64,000 nt of DNA. Origin: Micromonospora sp. WMMD1128 (GTDB taxonomy: Bacteria; Actinomycetota; Actinomycetes; Mycobacteriales; Micromonosporaceae). Both the position numbers and the translations under genes were made by a program. Every line of letters starts with the position of its first letter. Positions within the stretch are counted from its first letter, which is position 1. The stretch lies in contig NZ_CP114902.1 in NCBI RefSeq assembly GCF_027497235.1, positions 868,001 through 932,000 on the forward strand, written 5' to 3'. The notes beneath the pieces are model-generated. The model saw only the letters and a list, made by a program, of their open reading frames with translations, searched no databases and was not told the origin of the DNA. Of this stretch, positions 20,859-29,128 are shown piece by piece.

Positions 20859-21155
20859 ATGACCGCGTCGATGGAGATGCCCCGGGTCCAGGAGTGCGCC
20901 GTCCGGTCCTGCGCCTACAACCACACGAACGACTGCCACGCCTTCGCCATCACGATCGGCAGCAGCGACCACGCGCACTGCCACACCTACGTGGACATGC
21001 CGGTGCGCGGCGGCATCGAGCAGCTGACCGCCCAGGTGGGCGCCTGCTCACGTGCCGACTGCCAGCACAACTCCGACCTGGAGTGCCACGCCCCCGCCAT
21101 CACCGTCGGCCCGGACATGGACATGGCCGACTGCATGACCTACCGCAGTCGCTGA
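20859..21155 (+). CDS. DUF1540 domain protein (Cys/His-rich, duplicated)
   Basis: 98 residues with two copies of one small motif: about residues 10-45 (ECAVRSCAYNHTNDCHAF..CHTY) and 60-95 (ACSRADCQHNSDLECHAP..CMTY). The four-Cys pattern per repeat suggests metal binding. The GGCGGAAAG ribosome site fits ATG 20859. The function of DUF1540 proteins is unknown. It stands alone between repeat R3 and a convergent DUF4126 gene. Confidence 0.88.
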   Translation: MTASMEMPRVQECAVRSCAYNHTNDCHAFAITIGSSDHAHCHTYVDMPVRGGIEQLTAQVGACSRADCQHNSDLECHAPAITVGPDMDMADCMTYRSR

Positions 21156-21168
21156 AGCCGGGGCAGGC

Positions 21169-21786
21169 TCAGACGCGGAACCCGGCGGCGCGGGCCGCGG
21201 CGCGTTCCCGACGCCGGTCGGAGCGGCGGCGGAACAACCACGCCACGAAGGCCACCAGGCCGACCGCGAACACCAGCACCAGCACCGGCAGCAGGATCGC
21301 CGCCACCGACATGACCACGCTCGTGGCGTCCTCGGCGGTGCTGGCCACAGGTGCGCCGAAGCCGGCCGTGGCCGCGTTGACGACCGGCCGGGCGGCGGCC
21401 TTGAGCAGGTGCACGCCGAGCGCGATGAGCACGCCGACGACCACCGGCACCCACTGGTGGGTGGAGAAGAACGTGTCCGGGTCGCTGACCGTGACCGTCT
21501 CCGCGCCGGAGCCGGCGCCGAAGGCCAGGCCGCCCGCGGTCGGCCGGACCACCGTCTGCACCACGTCGTTCACATGGTCCACCACCGGCACCTTGTCGGC
21601 GACCACCTCGACCGCGAGCAGGACGGCGAGGATCAGCAGCACCCAGCCGTTGCCGAGCCACTGCCAGCCGCTCGGCAGCTCGATCAGGTCGGTGTAGCGG
21701 GCCAGCAGGCCCATCAGCATCAGCGGGATGTAGGCGTTGAGGCCCGCCGAGGCGGCCAGGCCGGAACCGGTGAGGACTTCGAGCAC
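21169..21786 (-). CDS. DUF4126 family membrane protein
   Basis: 205 residues. Membrane segments: [51 protein letters not shown], and [22 protein letters not shown] before a basic tail. The motif [19 protein letters not shown] is characteristic of DUF4126. Function is unknown. It is divergent from nucS (71 bases) and convergent with the DUF1540 gene. Confidence 0.85.
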   Translation of the reverse strand: MLEVLTGSGLAASAGLNAYIPLMLMGLLARYTDLIELPSGWQWLGNGWVLLILAVLLAVEVVADKVPVVDHVNDVVQTVVRPTAGGLAFGAGSGAETVTVSDPDTFFSTHQWVPVVVGVLIALGVHLLKAAARPVVNAATAGFGAPVASTAEDATSVVMSVAAILLPVLVLVFAVGLVAFVAWLFRRRSDRRRERAAARAAGFRV

Positions 21787-21845
21787 GATCTCAATATGGC
21801 ACCGGTACGCCAGTGGCGCTCGTCGGCGCCGGCCGAGGGCTCGGC

Positions 21846-21851
21846 TACCCT
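21846..21851 (+). promoter_or_regulatory. Leaderless -10 box (TACCCT) for nucS
   Basis: TACCCT ends six bases before the nucS GTG, the same spacing seen for five other genes here. No ribosome site is visible upstream of the GTG. Confidence 0.5.
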
Positions 21852-21857
21852 CGTCGG

Positions 21858-22517
21858 GTGCGGTTGGTCATTGCGAAGTGCTCGGTGGACTATGTCGGAC
21901 GACTCTCGGCCCACCTGCCGCCGGCCACCCGGCTGCTCATGGTGAAGGCGGACGGCTCGGTGTCGATCCACGCGGACGACCGGGCCTACAAGCCGTTGAA
22001 CTGGATGAGCCCGCCGTGCCGGCTGGAGGAGGCCCCCGGCGTGTGGCGGGTGGTCAACAAGGCCGGCGAGGAGCTGCGCATCACCCTGGAGGAGATCTTC
22101 CAGGACACCTCGTACGAGCTGGGCCTCGACCCCGGCCTGCGCAAGGACGGCGTGGAGGCGCACCTCCAGGAGTTGCTCGCCGCCAACCCGACGACGCTGG
22201 GGGAGGGCTTCACCCTGGTCCGGCGGGAGTACATGACCGCGATCGGCCCGGTCGACCTGCTCTGCCGGGACGCCAACGCCGGCGCGGTCGCGGTCGAGGT
22301 GAAGCGGCGCGGCGAGATCGACGGCGTGGAGCAGCTCACCCGCTATCTGGAGCTGATGAACCGCGATCCGCTGCTCGCGCCGGTCACCGGCGTGTTCGCG
22401 GCGCAGGAGATCAAGCCGCAGGCGCGGGTGCTCGCCACCGACCGCGGCATCCGCTGCGTGGTGGTCGACTACGACAAGCTGCGTGGCATCGAACGCGACG
22501 AGCTGACGCTGTTCTGA
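21858..22517 (+). CDS. nucS: Mismatch-specific endonuclease NucS (EndoMS)
   Basis: 219 residues. In actinobacteria NucS replaces MutS/MutL: it cuts both strands at mismatches. The N-terminal DNA-binding and dimer domain ([31 protein letters not shown]) is followed by the RecB-like nuclease core, with [29 protein letters not shown] and the catalytic Asp, Glu and Lys. The C-terminus DELTLF looks like a sliding-clamp binding motif. I start at GTG 21858 (leaderless); the upstream in-frame ATG is unlikely. Confidence 0.95.
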   Translation: MRLVIAKCSVDYVGRLSAHLPPATRLLMVKADGSVSIHADDRAYKPLNWMSPPCRLEEAPGVWRVVNKAGEELRITLEEIFQDTSYELGLDPGLRKDGVEAHLQELLAANPTTLGEGFTLVRREYMTAIGPVDLLCRDANAGAVAVEVKRRGEIDGVEQLTRYLELMNRDPLLAPVTGVFAAQEIKPQARVLATDRGIRCVVVDYDKLRGIERDELTLF

Positions 22518-22553
22518 GCCGGGGCCGCTCGGCGTCGCCGGTGACCCGACCGG

Positions 22554-24056
22554 TCAGCGCCCCCGGCCGTACATCAGCTTGGCCACCCTGACCAGGCGCG
22601 CGACGTCGGCCGGGGTGCGCTCGAACGTCATGGCCGGCAGCAGCGAGCGCGCCCGACGTCGGGTGACCGCCTTGGCCCGGCCGAACTCGCGCAACCCGTC
22701 CTCACCGTGGATCCGGCCGAAGCCGGACTCGCCGGTCCCGCCGAACGGCAGCGTCGACATGCCGGCGAAGGTGAGCGCCGAGTTGACCGAGGCCATCCCG
22801 GAGCGCAGCCGCCGCGCCACGGCCACCGCCCGCGCCCGGCCGAAGACCGAACCCCCGAGGCCGTACGGCAGCGCGTTGGCGCGCTCGACGGCCTCGTCGA
22901 CGTCGCGGACCCGGTTGACGGTGAGCGTCGGGCCGAACGTCTCCTCGCGTACGGCGGTCGAGTCCTCCGGCACGTCGACGAGCACGGTCGGGTGCACGTA
23001 CGGCGGTTGGACCGCCTCCGGGCCGCCGAGCACCGCCCGGCCGCCCCGGGCGACCGCGTCGTCGATGTGCCGGCGGATGACGTCGATCTGGGCCGGCATG
23101 GTGATCGGGCCGAGGTCGGCCCCGTCGGCGCCGACGGTCAACCGGCCGGCCCGCGCCGTCACCCTGTCGACGAAGGCGTCGAAGACCTGGTCGACCGCGT
23201 AGACCCGCTCGATGCCGATGCAGGTCTGCCCGGCGTTGGTCAGCCCGCCCCACACGGCCGCGTCGGCGGCGGCGTCCAGGTCGGCGTCCGCGTCCACGAT
23301 CATGGCGTCCTTGCCGCCGGCCTCCAGCAGCACCGGGGTGAGCGTCTCGGCGCAGGCCGCCATGACCTTCTTCGCGGTGGCGGTCGAGCCGGTGAAGGCC
23401 ACCTTCGCCACCCCGGAGCGGCACAGCGCCGCGCCGACGTCGCCCAGCCCGTGCACCGCCTGGAACACCTGCTGCTCCGGCACCACCTCGGCGAACCGGT
23501 CGACAAGCCACTGGCCCACGGCCGGGGTGTACTCGCTCGGCTTGAACACCACCGCGTTGCCGGCGGCCAGCGCGTACGCGGCGGAGCCGATCGGGGTGAA
23601 CACCGGATAGTTCCACGGGCCGATCACGCCGACCACCCCGTACGGCTGGTATTCGAGGTGGCCGGTGAACTCGGCGAGGATCAGCCGGGAGCGGACCCGC
23701 CGGGGCCCGAGCACCCGCCGCGCGTTGCGGGCGGCCCAGTCGATGTGCTCCAGCGCGGTGAGGACCTCCACCACCGCGTCGCCGACCGGTTTGCCGCTCT
23801 CAAGGTGCATCAGGTCGGCCAGCTCCTCGATGCGCCGGGCCAGCACGCCGCGCCAGCGCTGGAGCCGGTCCCGGCGGCCGGTGAAGCCGAGCCCGGCCCA
23901 CCAGTCGGCGGCGGCGCGGGCCCGGTCGACGGTGGCGCGCACGTCCGCCTCGGTCGCCACCGGGAGCCGCCCGGCCTCCGCGCCGGTCGCCGGGCTGGTC
24001 GACACCAGTCGACCGGCCTCGATGAGCGGGGTTCCGGGGACATGCACACTGGTCAT
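22554..24056 (-). CDS. Aldehyde dehydrogenase (NAD(P)-dependent, succinate-semialdehyde type)
   Basis: 500 residues of the ALDH superfamily. GVIGPWNYPVFTPIGSAAYA carries the catalytic Asn, AFTGSTATAKKVM the cofactor loop, LLEAGGKDAMIV the general-base Glu, GLTNAGQTCIGIERVY the catalytic Cys, and EETFGPTLTV the late Glu. The C-terminal extension (EFGRAKAVTRRRARSLLPAM) resembles actinobacterial succinate-semialdehyde dehydrogenases, but the substrate is not certain. A leaderless -10 box (TACACT) six bases before the ATG supports the start at 24056. Confidence 0.9.
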   Translation of the reverse strand: MTSVHVPGTPLIEAGRLVSTSPATGAEAGRLPVATEADVRATVDRARAAADWWAGLGFTGRRDRLQRWRGVLARRIEELADLMHLESGKPVGDAVVEVLTALEHIDWAARNARRVLGPRRVRSRLILAEFTGHLEYQPYGVVGVIGPWNYPVFTPIGSAAYALAAGNAVVFKPSEYTPAVGQWLVDRFAEVVPEQQVFQAVHGLGDVGAALCRSGVAKVAFTGSTATAKKVMAACAETLTPVLLEAGGKDAMIVDADADLDAAADAAVWGGLTNAGQTCIGIERVYAVDQVFDAFVDRVTARAGRLTVGADGADLGPITMPAQIDVIRRHIDDAVARGGRAVLGGPEAVQPPYVHPTVLVDVPEDSTAVREETFGPTLTVNRVRDVDEAVERANALPYGLGGSVFGRARAVAVARRLRSGMASVNSALTFAGMSTLPFGGTGESGFGRIHGEDGLREFGRAKAVTRRRARSLLPAMTFERTPADVARLVRVAKLMYGRGR

Positions 24057-24062
24057 GGCCGC

Positions 24063-24068
24063 AGTGTA
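24063..24068 (-). promoter_or_regulatory. Leaderless -10 box (TACACT) for aldehyde dehydrogenase
   Basis: On the minus strand TACACT ends six bases before the ATG. Farther upstream lies AGTGAGTAACGTTCGG, which shares only a half-site with the acyl-CoA regulon motif. Confidence 0.5.
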
Positions 24069-24290
24069 AACCCGAACGTTACTCACTGGTAGGTGTCGCG
24101 GGCCGCGCAAGCAGGTCGTACCGACGGTCGTCATATCGACGCATGTGATAGCCGATCGCGCCCTTCCCGCCCACCCGAACGGCGAACGGGAGATGACCGG
24201 CCGGGGTCACGGGGGTGACCACGCGGTGGTGGGGAGCCACTACGGTGACGTGGCAGGCTGACCGCGGGGCGATGTGGGGTGGAGGTCGAC

Positions 24291-24743
24291 TTGTCGATGG
24301 AGGAGCATCCTGAGCTGATGCCGTTGCTGACGGTGTCCGGCGGGGCGATGCGTGGGCTGAGTTTCCGGATCGGCCGGGGCGTGCAGGTGATCGGCCGCGC
24401 GCCGGAAGCCGACGTCGTGCTCGCCGACGCGCACCTGAGCCGGCGGCACGCAAGCGTCCAGGCCACCGGCGAGGGGGTGCTGCTCACCGACCTCGGCTCG
24501 ACGAACGGCACCTGGCTCAACGACACCCGGGTCGTCGGCAGCGTGCCGGTCTCCGACGGGGACGTGATCCGGCTCGGCCGGACCGACCTGCGTCTCTACG
24601 ACCCGGGCGTGGCCCGGACCGACCCGGTCGGGATGAACTTCGGCCGCCCGCGCCGCGACCAGCGGCCCACGCTGCCGCTGCCGGTCCCGGCACCCAGGCA
24701 TCCGATCGAGGCGCGCACCCCGCAGCCCGCCGACGCGAGCTGA
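24291..24743 (+). CDS. FHA domain protein
   Basis: About 150 residues. One forkhead-associated domain fills residues 15-100 with the phosphothreonine-binding signature VIGRAPEADVVLADAHLSRR, then the conserved STNGTWLND. A Pro-rich tail follows. FHA domains bind proteins phosphorylated by Ser/Thr kinases; no kinase is adjacent. TTG 24291 has GGAGG at good spacing (five bases); ATG 24297 and GTG 24279 are alternatives. Confidence 0.88.
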   Translation: MSMEEHPELMPLLTVSGGAMRGLSFRIGRGVQVIGRAPEADVVLADAHLSRRHASVQATGEGVLLTDLGSTNGTWLNDTRVVGSVPVSDGDVIRLGRTDLRLYDPGVARTDPVGMNFGRPRRDQRPTLPLPVPAPRHPIEARTPQPADAS

Positions 24744-24867
24744 CCGCACGCGCCCCGCGCGCTCGCTTTCCCGTGAAACAGGGGAGTGGGGCGGGGTGTG
24801 TGGGGTGGGGACATGGAACTCGGCGGGGGTGGTGTGTCAGTGTGCGCGGATGCGGAGCGCACGGCAC

Positions 24868-25914
24868 ATGGTCCAGGCGAACGGCATCACCCAGGCGGTC
24901 CGGGTGGCCGGGCCGCCGGACGGCGTGCCGGTGCTGCTCGTGCACGGCAACGTCTCGTCGTCGGCGTTCTGGGAGCCGCTGCTGTCCCGGCTGCCGGAGA
25001 CGCTCCGGGTGGTCGCCCCCGACCTGCGCGGATACGGCGAGACCGACACCGCCCCGGTCGACGCCACCCGAGGGCTGAGGGACTTCGCCGACGACGTGGC
25101 CGCCCTGCTCGACGGCCCCGGGCTGTTCGCGCCCGGGGCCCGGCCGGTGGTGGTCGGGCACTCCCTCGGCGGCGGGGTGGCGATGCGGCTGCTCGTCGAC
25201 CAGCCGGAGCGGGTGGCCGCCCTGTTGCTGGAGGCGCCGGTCTCCCCGTACGGCTTCGGCGGCACCCGGGATCTCGACGGCACCCCCACCACGCCCGACT
25301 TCGCCGGCACCGGCGCGGGCGGCGCGAACCCCGACTTCGTGGCCCGGCTCGCCGCCGGTGACCGGGGCGCGGACGGCCCGACCAGCCCGCGCACCGTGCT
25401 GCGCACCGCCTACGTGGCCGATCCGGTGTCCCTCGGCGAGCACGAGGACCTGCTGCTGGAGAGCATGCTGACCACCGCCACCGGGGACGACAACTACCCG
25501 GGCACGGCGGTCGCCTCGGCCCACTGGCCGGGGACCGCCGCCGGGCCGCGCGGTGTGCTCAACACCCTGGCCCCGGCCCACTTCCGGCTCGCCGACGAGT
25601 TGGTCGCCGTCCCGGTCAAGCCGCCGGTGACCTGGGTACGCGGTGACGCCGACGTGATCGTGTCGGACACCTCGCTGTTCGACCTGGCGTACCTCGGTCA
25701 GCTCGGGATCGTGCCCGGCTGGCCGGGCGCGGACGAGTGCCCGCCGCAGCCGATGGTGGGGCAGACCCGCGCGGTGCTGGACCGCTACGCGGCGGCCGGC
25801 GGGGCGTACCGGGAGGTGGCGCTGCCGGGCTGCGGGCACAGCCCGCACCTGGAACAGCCGACCGAGTTCGTCGCCGAACTGCTGGCGCTCGCCGGGGTGC
25901 CCACGCCCGGCTGA
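24868..25914 (+). CDS. Alpha/beta hydrolase
   Basis: 348 residues. Motifs: VLLVHGNVSSSAFW (oxyanion), DLRGYGETD, nucleophile elbow VVVGHSLGGGVAMRL, acid WVRGDADVIVSD, and His in LPGCGHSPHLEQP. The long insertion (about residues 120-250) forms a lid. The substrate is unknown. ATG 24868 gives the usual N-terminus; ATG 24850 is in frame. It lies 121 bases upstream of the double 3-hydroxyacyl-CoA dehydrogenase but is probably a separate unit, because a promoter motif lies between. Confidence 0.85.
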   Translation: MVQANGITQAVRVAGPPDGVPVLLVHGNVSSSAFWEPLLSRLPETLRVVAPDLRGYGETDTAPVDATRGLRDFADDVAALLDGPGLFAPGARPVVVGHSLGGGVAMRLLVDQPERVAALLLEAPVSPYGFGGTRDLDGTPTTPDFAGTGAGGANPDFVARLAAGDRGADGPTSPRTVLRTAYVADPVSLGEHEDLLLESMLTTATGDDNYPGTAVASAHWPGTAAGPRGVLNTLAPAHFRLADELVAVPVKPPVTWVRGDADVIVSDTSLFDLAYLGQLGIVPGWPGADECPPQPMVGQTRAVLDRYAAAGGAYREVALPGCGHSPHLEQPTEFVAELLALAGVPTPG

Positions 25915-25984
25915 GGCGTGGTGCGTGAAATATCCCACGGCGTCTCGACAACGCAGCGTCACATGGCAGACTCCGGCGCATAAC

Positions 25985-26000
25985 CTTAGCGGCCGTTCAA
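25985..26000 (+). promoter_or_regulatory. Shared acyl-CoA regulon motif, site C
   Basis: CTTAGCGGCCGTTCAA matches 14 of 16 consensus positions and lies 36 bases before the start of the double 3-hydroxyacyl-CoA dehydrogenase. Confidence 0.65.
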
Positions 26001-26036
26001 GTCGGTAACGGCGGAGGCAACCGAGGGAGGCCGGTC

Positions 26037-27827
26037 GTGGCGCGCGAGTTCACCAGGGTGGGCGTGGTGGGTCTGGGCACCATGGGTGCCGGCATCGTCG
26101 AGGTGTTCGCCCGCAACGGACTCGACGTGACCGCCGTGGAGATCTCCGAGACCGCGCTGGAGCGGGGCCGGGTCACCCTGACCGGCTCCACCGACCGCGC
26201 CGTGGCCAAGGGCAAGCTCGCCGAGACCGACCGGGACGCCCTGATGGCGCGGGTCGACTTCCGGGTCGGGCTGGACGCCCTGCACGACGTGGACCTGGTG
26301 ATCGAGGCGGTGCCCGAGCACCTCGACCTGAAGCAGCGGATCTTCGCCGAGCTGGACCGGGTCTGCAAGCCCGAGGCCATCCTCGCCACCAACACGTCGT
26401 CGCTGAGCGTAACCGAAATCTCCGTCGCCACCAGCCGGCCGAACCAGGTCATCGGCATCCACTTCTTCAACCCGGCGCCGGTGATGAAGCTGGTCGAGGT
26501 GGTCCGCACGGTGGTCACCTCGGCCGACGTGGTGGCCGACGTGGAGGGGCTGTGCGCGCGGCTCGGCAAGGTCGACGTGACGATCAGCGACCGGGCCGGC
26601 TTCATCGCCAACGCGCTGCTGTTCGGCTACCTGAACCACGCCGTCGGCATGTTCGAGGCCCGCTACGCCACCCGCGAGGACATCGACGCCGCCATGAAGC
26701 TCGGCTGCGGCCTGCCGATGGGCCCGCTGGCGCTGATGGACCTGATCGGCCTGGACACCGCGTACGAGATCCTCGACACGATGTACCGGCGCGGCGGCCG
26801 GGACCGCCGGCACGCCCCGGCCCCGCTGCTCAAGCAGATGGTCACCGCCGGGCTGCTCGGCCGGAAGTCCGGGCGCGGCTTCTACACCTACGAGCGGCCG
26901 GGCTCACCGAAGGTCGTACCCGACGAGCACACGCCGGTGGCCGCGGACGCCGCGCCCGCCGACGGCGCCCGTGCCGTCGCGAAGGTCGGTGTCGTCGGCT
27001 CCGGCACCATGGCCACCGGCATCATCGAGGTCTTCGCCAAGGCCGGCTACGAGGTCGTCTCGGTGACCCGGGGCGCGGAGAAGTCCGCCACGGTCTGCGA
27101 GGCGGTCAAGACGTCGCTCAACAAGGGCGTGGTCCGGGGCCGGCTCGCCGAGACCGACCGGGACGCCGCGCTCGGCCGGGTCACCTGGTCCGCCACGCTC
27201 GAACACCTCGCCGACGTCGACCTGGTGGTCGAGGCCGTGGTCGAGGAGTTGAGCGTCAAGAAGGCGCTGTTCGCCAGCCTGGACGAGATCTGCAAGCCGG
27301 GCGTCGTGCTCGCCACCACCACCTCGTCGCTGCCGGTCATCGACGTGGCGATGGCCACCCAGCGCCCGGCCGACGTGGTCGGCCTGCACTTCTTCAACCC
27401 GGCGCCGGTGATGCCGCTGGTGGAGGTCGTGCGGACTATCCGCACCTCCGGCGAGACCTCGGCCACCGCCCGCGCGGTCTGCGCGGCGCTCGGCAAGACC
27501 GCCGTGGTCTGCGGCGACCGGTCCGGCTTCATCGTCAACGCGCTGCTCTTCCCGTACCTGAACGACGCGGTGAAGATGCTGGAGGCCAGCTACTCCACCG
27601 CCGACGACATCGACCACGCGATGAAGCTCGGCTGCGGCTACCCGATGGGCCCGTTCGAGCTGCTCGACGTGGTCGGCCTGGACGTCTCGCTGGCCATCCA
27701 GCGGGAGCTGTACCTGGAGCTGCGCGAGCCCGGCTTCGCGCCGGCGCCGCTGCTGGAGCACCTGGTCACCGCCGGCTACCTGGGGCGTAAGACCGGCCGC
27801 GGGTTCCGCGACCACACCAACCGCTGA
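26037..27827 (+). CDS. Double-module 3-hydroxyacyl-CoA dehydrogenase
   Basis: 596 residues made of two full 3-hydroxyacyl-CoA dehydrogenase units in tandem (about 1-295 and 316-596) joined by an Ala/Pro linker. Both keep the catalytic His and Glu in HFFNPAPVM-LVEVVRT and the conserved Asn in GFI(A/V)NALLF. They differ at the cofactor site. Unit 1 has GLGTMG with Glu35 ending beta-2 (NAD type). Unit 2 has GSGTMA with Thr344-Arg345 at the same place, which fits NADP(H). It starts at GTG 26037 after GAGGGAGG. Upstream motif C links it to the ethylmalonyl-CoA pathway set, where it probably makes or uses 3-hydroxybutyryl-CoA. Confidence 0.93.
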   Translation: MAREFTRVGVVGLGTMGAGIVEVFARNGLDVTAVEISETALERGRVTLTGSTDRAVAKGKLAETDRDALMARVDFRVGLDALHDVDLVIEAVPEHLDLKQRIFAELDRVCKPEAILATNTSSLSVTEISVATSRPNQVIGIHFFNPAPVMKLVEVVRTVVTSADVVADVEGLCARLGKVDVTISDRAGFIANALLFGYLNHAVGMFEARYATREDIDAAMKLGCGLPMGPLALMDLIGLDTAYEILDTMYRRGGRDRRHAPAPLLKQMVTAGLLGRKSGRGFYTYERPGSPKVVPDEHTPVAADAAPADGARAVAKVGVVGSGTMATGIIEVFAKAGYEVVSVTRGAEKSATVCEAVKTSLNKGVVRGRLAETDRDAALGRVTWSATLEHLADVDLVVEAVVEELSVKKALFASLDEICKPGVVLATTTSSLPVIDVAMATQRPADVVGLHFFNPAPVMPLVEVVRTIRTSGETSATARAVCAALGKTAVVCGDRSGFIVNALLFPYLNDAVKMLEASYSTADDIDHAMKLGCGYPMGPFELLDVVGLDVSLAIQRELYLELREPGFAPAPLLEHLVTAGYLGRKTGRGFRDHTNR

Positions 27828-27922
27828 GCGGGTCAAACGGCCCGCGCCGCTGACGGCGTCCTGCCCCCGGAGGGGCGCGCCCGTACCAGGATCGCCCGGA
27901 GGTCGGCCGTACGCTGGTAACC

Positions 27923-28249
27923 GTGAGCCCTCGTCGCAATCGGCCCCGCCGGGATGACAGCACCGGCCTGGACGCCGAACGAGCCCGACACGGCGTGTCG
28001 ACCGTGCAGCAGTGGCGCGACGGCGACTGGCAGGTGCGCGCGGTCAGCGGCGGGGCGTCCGCCAAGACGTACCGCTGTCCCGGTTGTGACCAGGAGATCC
28101 GGCCCGGCGTGGCGCACCTGGTGGCCTGGCCGGCGGACGACCGGGGTGACCTGACCGACCGCCGGCACTGGCACAGTGGCTGCTGGCGGGCCCGGGACCG
28201 GCGCCTGCCGAACCTCCAGCGCGGTCGCGGCGCCCCCCGCCACGGCTGA
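27923..28249 (+). CDS. Conserved small zinc-ribbon-like protein
   Basis: 108 residues, basic at both ends. The core YRCPGCDQEIRPGVAHLV and RRHWHSGCWRARD suggests a treble-clef or zinc-ribbon site (CxxC plus H-x-H-x2-C). Similar proteins sit in this genomic neighbourhood in other actinomycetes and are often labelled ATP/GTP-binding without proof; I do not assert a function. TACGCT ends seven bases before the GTG, so it is probably leaderless. It is followed 66 bases later by a hydrolase gene. Confidence 0.8.
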   Translation: MSPRRNRPRRDDSTGLDAERARHGVSTVQQWRDGDWQVRAVSGGASAKTYRCPGCDQEIRPGVAHLVAWPADDRGDLTDRRHWHSGCWRARDRRLPNLQRGRGAPRHG

Positions 28250-28315
28250 GCGATCTGGATCACCAGGTTCCCGCCCCGGCGGGCGGCGCGACCGGCGACG
28301 CGGGAGACTGGGGCG

Positions 28316-29125
28316 GTGAGCACTCCGATCCGCGCCTCGTCGATCCTGCCCGGCCGCCGGGAAGACATCGAGCTGCACACCGCCGACGGGCTGACGCTCG
28401 TCGGCGAGCTGGCCCGGCCGCTGGAACGTACGCCGGTCGGCACCCTGGTCTGCCTGCACCCGCTGCCCACCCACGGCGGGATGATGGACAGCCACGTGTT
28501 CCGCAAGGCGGCCTGGCGGCTGCCCGCGTTGGCCGATCTGGCCGTGCTCCGGTTCAACACCCGGGGCACCAGCAGCGTCCGCGGCACCAGCGAAGGCACG
28601 TTCGACAACGCCGTCGACGAGCGGTTCGACGTGGCCGCCGCGATCGAGTACGCCGAATTCCACGAGCTGCCGAACATCTGGCTGGTGGGCTGGTCCTTCG
28701 GCACCGACCTGGCGTTGAAGCACGGCTGCGACCCGGCGGTGGCCGGCGCGATCCTGCTCTCCCCGCCGCTGCGCTACTCCGCCCCGGAAGACCTCCAGGT
28801 GTGGGCCGACTCGGGTCGGCCGCTCACCGCCCTGGTGCCGGAGTTCGACGACTACCTGCGCCCCGAGGAGGCCCGGCGGCGGTTCGCCGCGATTCCACAG
28901 GCCGAGGTGGTCGGCGTGGACGGCGCCAAGCACCTCTGGGTCGGCGACGCGGAGAAGGTCCTCGACGAGATCGTCCGGCGGGTCGCCCCGGCCGTGCCGT
29001 TGCCGCTGCCGACCACCTGGGACGGCCCGATGGAGACCGGCGACGTCAGCGCCTACGCCGACCGCACGGTGGCCGCGTTCGCCGACACCCCGGTCCCCGG
29101 GCCGGAGCAGCGGAACGCCGGGTAA
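28316..29125 (+). CDS. Alpha/beta hydrolase (dienelactone-hydrolase-like)
   Basis: 269 residues. GTLVCLHPLPTHGGMM (oxyanion turn), RFNTRGTSSVRG, the nucleophile elbow VGWSFGTDLAL, acid region near LVPEFDDYL, and His in GAKHLWVGD complete an alpha/beta hydrolase triad. GAGACT six bases before the GTG suggests a leaderless start. It is convergent with the AI-2E-family gene, three bases between stops. The substrate is unknown. Confidence 0.83.
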   Translation: MSTPIRASSILPGRREDIELHTADGLTLVGELARPLERTPVGTLVCLHPLPTHGGMMDSHVFRKAAWRLPALADLAVLRFNTRGTSSVRGTSEGTFDNAVDERFDVAAAIEYAEFHELPNIWLVGWSFGTDLALKHGCDPAVAGAILLSPPLRYSAPEDLQVWADSGRPLTALVPEFDDYLRPEEARRRFAAIPQAEVVGVDGAKHLWVGDAEKVLDEIVRRVAPAVPLPLPTTWDGPMETGDVSAYADRTVAAFADTPVPGPEQRNAG

Positions 29126-29128
29126 CGC

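Noticed and set aside
24069..24090. Possible seventh regulon motif upstream of the aldehyde dehydrogenase
   Set aside because: Only the half-site CCGAACG matches; the other half does not fit the consensus.
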